Source: Candidatus Sordicultor aquaticus
GTDB lineage: Bacteria > Atribacterota > Atribacteria > Atribacterales > Caldatribacteriaceae
Assembly (NCBI GenBank): GCA_018056825.1
Contig: JAGPEW010000038.1
Coordinates: forward strand, 1-6,781
DNA length: 6,781 bases
Direction: 5' to 3'
Position numbers and translations under genes: made by a program. Under the pieces are notes generated by a model, which was given only the letters and a program-made list of their open reading frames with translations, did no database searches and was not told the origin of the DNA. The first letter of the stretch is position 1, and every line of letters begins with the position of its first letter. Positions 1 through 6,597 of the stretch are shown here, piece after piece.

Positions 1-22
1 TTTTTAAACAGCCTGGAGTTTC

Positions 23-50
23 TTGACTGCAAGGAAGATTATAGTAAAAT
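23..50 (+). promoter_or_regulatory. Probable sigma-A (sigma-70 type) promoter for the tig operon
   Basis: A -35 box TTGACT (23-28, 5 of 6 to TTGACA) is followed after 16 bp by a -10 box TAAAAT (45-50, 5 of 6 to TATAAT). Transcription would start near 56-58 and give a leader of about 100 nt before the tig ATG at 160. It is the best-spaced -35/-10 pair in the upstream region. An A+T-rich sequence gives chance matches easily, so this is a sequence-level prediction only. A second, perfect TATAAT lies at 95-100 but has no good -35 partner. Confidence 0.5.
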
Positions 51-64
51 AAAATCGGGTAAAC

Positions 65-109
65 TGGGTTATACCTCAATAAAGAATTGTGAGGTATAAT
101 TTAATTTTT
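65..109 (+). promoter_or_regulatory. Perfect inverted repeat with T-rich tail in the tig leader (operator, attenuator or upstream terminator)
   Basis: TTATACCTCA (69-78) and TGAGGTATAA (90-99) are exact reverse complements separated by 11 nt. As RNA the stem can extend outward by three G-U pairs (66-68 with 100-102) and one U-A pair (65 with 103), and it is followed by TTTTT at 105-109. This layout fits a weak, AU-rich intrinsic terminator of an upstream gene or an attenuator in the tig leader. As DNA, the half-site centres are 21 bp apart, about two helical turns, which would also suit a dimeric repressor. The right arm contains a perfect TATAAT (95-100), so a bound protein could block a second promoter. 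It does not resemble the CtsR or CIRCE heat-shock operators as I know them. The sequence alone does not decide between these roles. Confidence 0.5.
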
Positions 110-145
110 GTTATATAAGCATATAAACTTAATACTTCGATGAAG

Positions 146-153
146 AAAGGTGG
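146..153 (+). promoter_or_regulatory. Ribosome binding site of tig
   Basis: AAAGGTGG is a single mismatch from AAAGGAGG and lies 6 nt before the ATG at 160. It fixes that ATG as the start of trigger factor. Confidence 0.75.
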
Positions 154-159
154 ATATAA

Positions 160-1464
160 ATGGTGGAAGTTAAAAAAGAGGAAAAGGAAAAACACGTGAT
201 AGAGATGGAAATCACCGTGGAAAAGGAACGAGTAAACGAAGCATTGGATAAGGTTTATCGGGAATTAAGCCACAGAATGACTGTGCCGGGGTTTAGAAAA
301 GGAAAAGCTCCTCGAGCTATTTTAAGAGGTTTTGCCGGGGAGGATACTATTTTAGAAACAATGACTCAGGATTTAATTCCTCAGATAGTTCAAGAGGTAT
401 TGACTCAAGAGAATCTTAAAGTAGTGGGTGAACCAGATTTGGAGATAATCCAAGCTAAAGAGGATGAATCTTTGATTTTTCGCATTCGAGTGATAGAAGA
501 ACCAGAAGTAGAATTAGCCAATCCCCAAGAATTGGAAGTTAGGAAATATCGTTTAGAGATTAGAGACTCGGATGTGGAAAAAGAAGTGGAAAGAATAATA
601 GATTCTCGTAGTACCTGGAAAGATAAGGGAGAAGATGAGCCAGCAAGAGAAGGAGATTTGGTTAAGATAAAAATAGAAGATGAAGACTATGCTGTAGTAG
701 CAGAATCTTCCCTGGATAAGGAAAAATCTCTGGCTCGAGAGGTTTTGGGGATGAAAGTAGGAGAAAAGGGAAAAATCTCTGAGGGGGAAGAGGAAGAAAC
801 CGAGTTGGAGTTTTCAATAAGTGGAATAATGGGAAAAGAAAGACCAGAGGTGAACGAAGAGTTTCTATCTAGTTTGGAAGAAGGATTGACTTCTATAGAT
901 GATTTAAAGAACAAAGTAAGAGAAAAATTGGAAGCCTTAGTTAAGGATATGGTAGAAGAAAGATTAGAAAAAGAAGCCATGGTAGCTCTAAGCAAAAACT
1001 CCCAGGTTTATATTCCTGAAGCTCTTTTAGACATTGATGTTCGTCGACGTATAGACACTTTGAAGGAAGATTTAGAAAAAGACGGTTTAACTTTAGATCG
1101 TTACTTAGAGTTAATGAATATGGATTTTGCTACTTTAGAAAAGAATCTGCGAGATTTAGCTCGTTGGGAGCTTAGAAAATTGTTTGTTTTACAAAAATAT
1201 GTTAAAGAAAATGGAATTTCAGTTACAGAAGAGGAGCTAATGGCTGAATGTGAAAAAATAGCGAAAGAAGTAGGTAAAACCAAAGAGGAAGTAAGAGAAG
1301 CTCTGGAATCGAATGGAAGAATAAACGATTTATGGTATAGCATAAGTGAGAAAAAAGCTTTGAAAGATTTAACTCAAAAAGTAAAGGTTAAAGAGCTAGA
1401 AGAGTCTATTAATTTAGACCAGTGGAAAGCCTTGGAAGATCCGGAAGAGGAGATGGTTGGATGA
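160..1464 (+). CDS. tig: Trigger factor, ribosome-associated chaperone with a reduced PPIase domain
   Basis: Trigger factor docks at the ribosomal exit tunnel (protein L23) and shields nascent chains as they emerge. The 434-residue length is normal for the family. The N-terminal ribosome-binding domain (about 1-120) carries the full signature GFRKGKAP at residues 44-51, including the F-R-K docking tip. The C-terminal helical substrate-binding domain (about 231-420) is intact, with the typical 'PEVNEEF' junction at 229-235. The middle FKBP-type prolyl isomerase domain (about 165-230) is unusual. From 'GDLVKI' to 'NEEF' it is about 20 residues shorter than the E. coli domain as I recall it. It lacks the IPGFE and TFPEDY-type segments that line the proline pocket, although the 'LGMKVGE' element at 196-202 remains. 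Chaperone function is therefore likely, but isomerase activity is doubtful. The ATG has a strong Shine-Dalgarno, and the stop codon overlaps the clpP start. This is the first gene of the operon and an ATP-independent, cytosolic chaperone. Confidence 0.97.
   Translation: MVEVKKEEKEKHVIEMEITVEKERVNEALDKVYRELSHRMTVPGFRKGKAPRAILRGFAGEDTILETMTQDLIPQIVQEVLTQENLKVVGEPDLEIIQAKEDESLIFRIRVIEEPEVELANPQELEVRKYRLEIRDSDVEKEVERIIDSRSTWKDKGEDEPAREGDLVKIKIEDEDYAVVAESSLDKEKSLAREVLGMKVGEKGKISEGEEEETELEFSISGIMGKERPEVNEEFLSSLEEGLTSIDDLKNKVREKLEALVKDMVEERLEKEAMVALSKNSQVYIPEALLDIDVRRRIDTLKEDLEKDGLTLDRYLELMNMDFATLEKNLRDLARWELRKLFVLQKYVKENGISVTEEELMAECEKIAKEVGKTKEEVREALESNGRINDLWYSISEKKALKDLTQKVKVKELEESINLDQWKALEDPEEEMVG
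1446..1452 (+). promoter_or_regulatory. Ribosome binding site deciding the clpP start
   Basis: AGAGGAG inside the last codons of tig ends 8 nt before the ATG at 1461. That ATG forms an ATGA overlap with the tig stop. A GTG further upstream at 1422 extends the frame by 13 codons but has no such site and would encode a Gly/Arg-rich lead unlike ClpP. The ATG at 1479 has no purine-rich site in front of it. Confidence 0.75.
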
Positions 1465-2087
1465 AAGATTTTCTGCGAATGGATAGTTATTTGGTACCTA
1501 TGGTGGTAGAGCAAACACCTCATGGGGAGAGAGCTTATGATATTTATTCTCGTCTTTTACAGGATAGGATTGTATTTCTGGGAACGGAAATAGATGATAC
1601 AGTAGCTAATTTGGTTATTGCTCAATTACTTTTCTTGGAAGCAGCTAACAGAGAAAAAGACATTAACCTTTATGTCAATAGTCCGGGTGGTTCAGTTTCT
1701 TCTACTTTAGCTATTTATGATACTATCCAGTATATAAAACCAGATGTAGCTACTATCTGTATTGGACAGGCAGCTAGTGGTGCAGCAGTAATTTTGGCTG
1801 CTGGAGCTAAAGGTAAAAGGATGGCTTTACCTAATTCTCGAGTTATGATTCATCAACCTTTGGGTGGAGCTCAAGGACAGGTATCTGATATTGAGATTCA
1901 CACTCGGGAAATGATTAAAATTAGAGAAAAGTTAAACGAGATACTGGCTCATCACACTGGAAAACCGGTAGAAAAAATTAAAGCTGATACAGAAAGAGAC
2001 TATTTTATGTCTCCAGAAGAAGCTCTGGAGTATGGTCTCATAGATAGGGTTCTTTACCCGGAAGAAAAAAATAAAAAGGAGAATTAA
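1461..2087 (+). CDS. clpP: ATP-dependent Clp protease, proteolytic subunit ClpP (serine peptidase, family S14)
   Basis: ClpP forms a double-heptamer barrel that degrades proteins unfolded by ClpX or other Clp ATPases. From the ATG at 1461 the protein has 208 residues, the usual size. The catalytic triad is complete: Ser106 in GQAAS, His131 in MIHQP and Asp180 in TERD. The spacings of 25 and 49 residues match E. coli ClpP as I recall it. The SPGGSV oxyanion-hole segment (74-79) and the handle-region motif GGAQGQ (135-140) are present. The residue after the catalytic serine is Gly rather than the common Met, a substitution I believe occurs in other ClpPs. About 9-10 residues precede the 'LVPMVVEQT' start of the mature fold, so a short autocleaved propeptide is possible. 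The gene is translationally coupled to tig by a 4-nt overlap, and clpX follows 6 nt downstream, so peptidase and unfoldase are made together. Confidence 0.97.
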   Translation: MKDFLRMDSYLVPMVVEQTPHGERAYDIYSRLLQDRIVFLGTEIDDTVANLVIAQLLFLEAANREKDINLYVNSPGGSVSSTLAIYDTIQYIKPDVATICIGQAASGAAVILAAGAKGKRMALPNSRVMIHQPLGGAQGQVSDIEIHTREMIKIREKLNEILAHHTGKPVEKIKADTERDYFMSPEEALEYGLIDRVLYPEEKNKKEN

Positions 2088-2093
2088 AGAGTT

Positions 2094-3347
2094 ATGCCCA
2101 AGTTTGAGGAAGAAAAATTAAAATTGCGTTGTTCCTTCTGTGGTAAGAATCAATCAGAAGTTAAAAAACTTATAGTTGGCCCGGGGGTATATATCTGTGA
2201 TGAGTGTGTAGAATTGTGTAATGGAATTATTAAAGAAGATGATAAAAGTCGAAAGCCAGATTTGACCTTGGAAGACTTACCTTCTCCTAAGGAGATAAAG
2301 GCTTTTCTTGACCAATACGTAGTGGGCCAGGAAAGGGCGAAAAAAGTTCTCTCTGTAGCTGTGTACAATCATTATAAGCGGATTACTTATAATTCCAAGG
2401 AAGATATAGAGATAGAGAAAAGTAATATTTTGCTCATTGGACCAACAGGAAGTGGTAAAACCCTTTTAGCTCGTACTCTTTCTTTGTTGCTCAATGTTCC
2501 CTTTGCTATTGCTGATGCTACTACTTTAACCGAGGCTGGATACGTAGGAGAAGATGTGGAAAATATCTTACTCCGTTTGATTCAAAATGCTAATTTCGAC
2601 GTTAAAAAAGCAGAAAAAGGGATTATATATATAGATGAGATAGATAAAATTGCTCGTAAAGGAGAAAGTCCTTCTATCACTCGGGATGTATCGGGAGAAG
2701 GAGTACAGCAGGCTTTACTAAAGATTTTGGAGGGAACTATAGCCAATGTTCCTCCACAAGGAGGAAGAAAACATCCTCATCAGGAATTTATTCCGATTAA
2801 TACTGAAAATATCCTTTTTATTTGTGGAGGAGCTTTTATAGGTTTGGATAAAATAGTGGAAAGTCGCTTAAAAGACCGCAGAATTGGCTTTGGAGCGCAA
2901 GAAACTTCTTCTACTCTCATAGATTCATTCAACCCCTTAGTCGAGGTTCAGCCAGAAGATTTGGTGAGGTATGGCTTAATCCCTGAATTCGTAGGACGTA
3001 TTCCCATAGTTTGTGCTCTTGATCCCTTAGGAGAGGAAGACTTAGTTCGTATCCTTATTGAACCTCGCAATAGTTTAGTTAAACAATATCAGAGCTTGTT
3101 GAAAATGGAGGGAGTAGAACTCATTTTTACCGAAGGAGCACTACGCCTTATTGCTCATGAGGCTATGGCTAAAGGTACAGGAGCACGAGGGTTGCGTGCC
3201 ATTATGGAAAAGCTAATGGTTGAGTTAATGTTTGAGTTGCCTTCTCGTAAAGATATTGAAAAAGTGGTGATTAATGAAGAAGTGGTTAAAAATGGCACTC
3301 TCCTTCCTTTTTTAGAGCGAGATGCCAAAGAAGAACAGTCGGCTTAA
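2094..3347 (+). CDS. clpX: ATP-dependent Clp protease ATP-binding subunit ClpX (AAA+ unfoldase)
   Basis: ClpX hexamers recognise tagged or adaptor-delivered proteins, unfold them with ATP and pass them to ClpP. The length of 417 residues is typical. The N-terminal zinc-binding domain has Cys13, Cys16, Cys35 and Cys38 in two CxxC pairs. The AAA+ module shows Walker A GPTGSGKT (116-123), pore loop 1 GYVGED (149-154), Walker B with IDEID (180-184), the RKH pore loop (225-227) and sensor 2 GARGLR (363-368). The IGF tripeptide (264-266) that docks into ClpP is intact, so this ClpX should partner the adjacent ClpP. An AAAGGAG site at 2075-2081, inside the end of clpP, lies 12 nt before the ATG. That is slightly long, so coupling to clpP translation may help. 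No defects are seen. lon, which often follows clpX in Bacillota, is absent here; valS follows instead. Confidence 0.98.
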   Translation: MPKFEEEKLKLRCSFCGKNQSEVKKLIVGPGVYICDECVELCNGIIKEDDKSRKPDLTLEDLPSPKEIKAFLDQYVVGQERAKKVLSVAVYNHYKRITYNSKEDIEIEKSNILLIGPTGSGKTLLARTLSLLLNVPFAIADATTLTEAGYVGEDVENILLRLIQNANFDVKKAEKGIIYIDEIDKIARKGESPSITRDVSGEGVQQALLKILEGTIANVPPQGGRKHPHQEFIPINTENILFICGGAFIGLDKIVESRLKDRRIGFGAQETSSTLIDSFNPLVEVQPEDLVRYGLIPEFVGRIPIVCALDPLGEEDLVRILIEPRNSLVKQYQSLLKMEGVELIFTEGALRLIAHEAMAKGTGARGLRAIMEKLMVELMFELPSRKDIEKVVINEEVVKNGTLLPFLERDAKEEQSA

Positions 3348-3359
3348 AGGAAGATAATA

Positions 3360-5993
3360 ATGAATGAACGGACTATTATTTCTCCAGTTTTTGAACCCTC
3401 TTTGGTAGAAGATAAGTGGTATGAATTCTGGGAGAAGAAGGGTTATTTTACTCCTTCTCCCCAAGAAGCTCCTCCTTTTTCTATAGTTATTCCTCCTCCC
3501 AATGTGACTGGCTATCTTCATATGGGTCATGCCTTAAATCTTACCCTTCAAGATATATTAGTTCGTTACCGGAGAATGCAAGGTTATCGGACTGTTTGGG
3601 TGCCGGGAACTGACCATGCTGGTATTGCTACTCAAAACGTGGTGGAAAAGCAATTATCTAAAGAAGGATTAAGCCGCCACGACTTAGGGAGAGAAAAGTT
3701 CCTAGAAAAAGTTTGGGAATGGAAAGAGAGCTATCATGAACGAATTGTAAAGCAACTAAAAAAGATGGGAGCTTCTTGCGATTGGACGAGAGAGCGTTTT
3801 ACTTTAGATGAAGGTTTGTCTCGAGCAGTTAGAGAGGTTTTTGTCCGTCTTTTCGAAGAAGGTTTAATTTATAAAGATGAATATATTGTAAACTGGTGTC
3901 CCCGTTGTGAAACAGCACTAGCCGATATTGAGGTAGAGTATACTGAAGTTCCCGCTCACCTTTATTATGTAAGATATTATCTTCGGGATGAAGATCGATA
4001 TCTCATAGTGGCTACTACAAGACCAGAGACTATGCTGGGAGATGTAGCTTTAGCAGTAAATCCTCACGATGAACGTTATCAAAACCTGATAGGTAAGGTA
4101 GCTATTCTGCCTCTGGTGGGAAGAAACCTTCCTATTATTGGCGATGAGTATGTGGATATTGAATTTGGAACTGGAGTGCTTAAAGTTACTCCTGCTCATG
4201 ACCCTCATGATTTTGAGCTGGGGAAAAAACATAAACTACCTATAATTAAAGTTATCGATGAACGGGGTTTTATGAATGAAAAAGCTCTGAGTTTTTCTGG
4301 CCTATCTCGAGAAGAAGCTCGAGAAAAAGTAGTAGAAAAATTAAAAGAAGAAGGATACTTGGAGAAAATAGAAGACTATTCTCACGCAGTGGGACATTGT
4401 TATCGTTGTTCTACTGTAGTAGAACCTCTGGTTTCTAAACAATGGTTTGTTCGGGTTAAAGATCTAGCTCAGCCAGCGATAGAAGTGGTTAAGGAGAAAA
4501 AAATAGAGTTCATTCCTGAACGCTGGGAAAAAGTCTATTTTGAGTGGATGGAAAATATTAAAGATTGGTGTATATCTCGTCAGTTGTGGTGGGGACATCG
4601 TATTCCTGTTTTTTATTGTCAAAATTGTGGTTTTACTTTTGCTCATCGAGATATTCCAGAAAATTGTCCTCGCTGCGGGGGGGAAGTGAGACAAGACGAA
4701 GATGTTTTGGATACTTGGTTTAGTTCTGCTCTTTGGCCTTTTTCTGTTTTTGGATGGCCAGAAGACACCGAAGATCTGAGAACTTTTTACCCTACCTCGG
4801 TTTTGATTACTGGTTTTGATATTATTTTCTTCTGGGTAGCACGTATGATTATGATGGGTTTGAAATTTATGGGCGATGTTCCCTTCCATAAAGTTTATAT
4901 CACTCCTCTAGTACGCGATGCTCAAGGAAAGAAGATGAGTAAATCTTCAGGCAATGCTATTGATCCTTTAGAAATAATAGACCACTACGGAGCAGATGCT
5001 TTACGCTTTGCTCTGGGTTGGCTTACGATTCAAGGTAGGGATATTAATCTTTCTCAAGAAAGAATAGAAGCTTCGCGCAATTTTATGAATAAACTGTGGA
5101 ATGTTTCTCGCTTTGTGTTAATGAATGAGGAAGACTTTTTGGCTTTCGAGAAACTAATAGATCTCGATATTAAAGACCGCTGGATTCTTTCTCGTTTCCA
5201 CCGCCTATTGGGTGAAGTAGAAGAAGCACTGAACAGTTTCGATTTTGGTCAATATGTTCAGCTTCTTTACGACTTTGTATGGGGAGAATACTGTGATTGG
5301 TATGTAGAATGGAGCAAGATAGACCTCTACCGGGGAGGAGAAGGTAACAAAAAGAAGACTCAAAACATTCTCCTTTATCTCCTTTCTGGAATCTTAAAAG
5401 TTTTGCATCCTGTAATCCCATTTATTACTGAAGAAATTTGGCAAAACCTTCCAATAAAGGAAAAAGAAAGTATTATGATTGCTCCTTGGCCGGGCAAAGA
5501 GGAAAAATGGTTAGATGAAGAAGCGGAAAAAACGATTTCCTTTTTGCAAGAAGTTATAAGAGAAATCCGTTATCTACGAGCGGAATTGGGCATTACTCCT
5601 AAAGAAGAATGTAAAGTGATACTTAATTTTTCTGATGAAGAAAGCTTCCATTATATAGAGGGTAATCACGCTTATATAGAAAGTTTAGCTAAGTGCTCAG
5701 TGCTGGAGAGCGGTTATAATCTGAAAAAACCAGAATCAGTGGCTACGGGAAGAGTACGGGGGGCAGACGTTTATCTTTTGGTGGAAGGTATGGTGAATTT
5801 AGATAAGGAGGTGGAACGTTTGAATAAGAAATTATTTCGTCTGCAAAAAGAAGAAGAAAGAATACGGGAACGCTTTAATGATTCTAATTTCCTGAGTCGG
5901 GCTCCAGAAGAGGTGGTGGAAAAGGAAAGAAGGCGTTTTACCGATTTAATTAAAGAAAAAGAAAGATTGGAAACTTTACTTGAGGACCTGTGA
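3360..5993 (+). CDS. valS: Valine--tRNA ligase (ValRS, class Ia)
   Basis: This enzyme charges tRNA-Val with valine and hydrolyses mischarged Thr-tRNA-Val. The 877 residues match bacterial ValRS. The catalytic HIGH motif is HMGH (54-57) within PPPNVTGYLHMGH, and the KMSKS loop is at 525-529. The CP1 editing domain is recognisable from ATTRPET (218-224) and the PAHDPHD segment (278-284) with the editing Asp281. Two zinc-ribbon pairs are complete: Cys180/183 with Cys347/350, and Cys420/423 with Cys436/439. The DVLDTWFSS segment (448-456) precedes the anticodon-binding domain (about 600-750). Residues about 812-877 are the C-terminal coiled coil that grips the tRNA and that separates ValRS from IleRS and LeuRS. 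AAAGGAAG across the clpX stop gives a ribosome binding site about 8 nt before the ATG. The 12-nt gap to clpX leaves no room for a T-box leader, so expression should follow the operon. Confidence 0.98.
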   Translation: MNERTIISPVFEPSLVEDKWYEFWEKKGYFTPSPQEAPPFSIVIPPPNVTGYLHMGHALNLTLQDILVRYRRMQGYRTVWVPGTDHAGIATQNVVEKQLSKEGLSRHDLGREKFLEKVWEWKESYHERIVKQLKKMGASCDWTRERFTLDEGLSRAVREVFVRLFEEGLIYKDEYIVNWCPRCETALADIEVEYTEVPAHLYYVRYYLRDEDRYLIVATTRPETMLGDVALAVNPHDERYQNLIGKVAILPLVGRNLPIIGDEYVDIEFGTGVLKVTPAHDPHDFELGKKHKLPIIKVIDERGFMNEKALSFSGLSREEAREKVVEKLKEEGYLEKIEDYSHAVGHCYRCSTVVEPLVSKQWFVRVKDLAQPAIEVVKEKKIEFIPERWEKVYFEWMENIKDWCISRQLWWGHRIPVFYCQNCGFTFAHRDIPENCPRCGGEVRQDEDVLDTWFSSALWPFSVFGWPEDTEDLRTFYPTSVLITGFDIIFFWVARMIMMGLKFMGDVPFHKVYITPLVRDAQGKKMSKSSGNAIDPLEIIDHYGADALRFALGWLTIQGRDINLSQERIEASRNFMNKLWNVSRFVLMNEEDFLAFEKLIDLDIKDRWILSRFHRLLGEVEEALNSFDFGQYVQLLYDFVWGEYCDWYVEWSKIDLYRGGEGNKKKTQNILLYLLSGILKVLHPVIPFITEEIWQNLPIKEKESIMIAPWPGKEEKWLDEEAEKTISFLQEVIREIRYLRAELGITPKEECKVILNFSDEESFHYIEGNHAYIESLAKCSVLESGYNLKKPESVATGRVRGADVYLLVEGMVNLDKEVERLNKKLFRLQKEEERIRERFNDSNFLSRAPEEVVEKERRRFTDLIKEKERLETLLEDL

Positions 5994-6586
5994 TGGGTAA
6001 TCCTTTTACTTTTTGGAAAGGAAAAGATCCGGTAGAAGCAATTATAATCCTTCTTGGTGGTTTATTAGTAGTAGTTATTGCTTTTTTTATAGCTCGAGGA
6101 GATTTAGATTATTACACTGAATATTTGCTTAGCGGTGGTATTTTTGAGAGGGAAATAGAGATAAAAGAAGTTTCTATTTCTCCTTCTCCTTATTTCCCCC
6201 CGGAGGAGTTTTTTACTCCAGAAACATTTCCAGAAACTAGTTCCTCTCCCCTTCCTCCAGAAGAAACCACATCTCCTCCTCCTCAGGTAGTTGCAACTTC
6301 TATTCCTCAAGAAAAAGAGATTACGTCTCCTAAAAAGACTGAAACCCCTTCTCGGGTAGCTGAGTCGCCTTCAGGAGCGTTTTTCGTTCAATGTGGAGCG
6401 TTTTCTAAACCAGAGAATGCTCAGAAAATGGTGGAACTTTTAAAGGACTTTGGTTATCAGGCTGTTTCTGAGCCTGTTTCAGGATTGTATCGGGTAAGAA
6501 TATATGGTTTTCAAGATAAAAAAGAAGCTGAGAAAGTGGTTAGTAAATTAAAGACTCAGGGGATAGAATCTTTTGTGGGAAAGTAG
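5993..6586 (+). CDS. Single-pass membrane protein with C-terminal SPOR domain (possible SpoIIB-like protein)
   Basis: SPOR domains bind denuded peptidoglycan glycans at the division septum or at spore septa. From the ATG at 5993 the protein has 197 residues. It has a short cytoplasmic N-terminus, one transmembrane helix (about 14-34, rich in Ile/Leu/Val), a low-complexity Pro/Ser/Thr/Glu linker (about 60-127) and a SPOR domain (128-197). The SPOR domain has the FVQCGAF strand (131-137), a PENAQK helix start (140-145) and the GLYRVRIYGF core (164-173). This is the FtsN/DedD/SpoIIB architecture, type II topology with the C-terminus outside. The ATG overlaps the valS stop by 1 nt (TGATG). GAGGA at 5982-5986 sits 6 nt before it and only 3 nt before the alternative GTG at 5990, so the ATG is preferred. 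In Bacillus subtilis a SPOR protein, SpoIIB, also lies a few genes after valS, but orthology here is only a suggestion. Confidence 0.88.
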   Translation: MGNPFTFWKGKDPVEAIIILLGGLLVVVIAFFIARGDLDYYTEYLLSGGIFEREIEIKEVSISPSPYFPPEEFFTPETFPETSSSPLPPEETTSPPPQVVATSIPQEKEITSPKKTETPSRVAESPSGAFFVQCGAFSKPENAQKMVELLKDFGYQAVSEPVSGLYRVRIYGFQDKKEAEKVVSKLKTQGIESFVGK

Positions 6587-6597
6587 GGAAAAAGTAT

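Noticed and set aside
37..45. Minus-strand TATAAT (complement of ATTATA at 38-43) as a divergent promoter
   Set aside because: There is no acceptable -35 at 16-18 bp on that strand, and no divergent gene is visible in the window.
1..99. An open frame from the first base to a TAA at 97-99, possibly the tail of an upstream gene
   Set aside because: About 32 codons without a stop is not rare by chance, the peptide resembles nothing I recognise, and the predicted promoter and the palindrome lie inside it. It cannot be excluded, because the window starts mid-frame.
687..995. Minus-strand open frame of about 100 codons opposite tig
   Set aside because: It is antisense to a clear gene, Ser/Phe-rich as expected from the complement of Glu/Lys codons, with no ribosome binding site or recognisable domain.
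1422..1460. Upstream GTG start extending ClpP by 13 residues
   Set aside because: No Shine-Dalgarno is present, and the lead sequence is unlike ClpP. The ATG at 1461 has AGAGGAG 8 nt upstream and an ATGA overlap with tig.
4306..4329. Two CTCGAGAA copies 12 bp apart in valS
   Set aside because: Explained by the repeated Arg-Glu-type codons of an amphipathic helix; no larger repeat structure surrounds them.
4464..4889. Minus-strand open frame of 141 codons opposite valS
   Set aside because: It lies wholly within a strongly conserved part of ValRS, its composition is that of a shadow frame, and no family is recognised.
6160..6370. Pyrimidine-rich tract with CCT triplet runs and a C6 run in the SPOR gene
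   Set aside because: This follows from the Pro/Ser/Thr-rich linker it encodes; the copies are too few and too irregular to call a tandem repeat.
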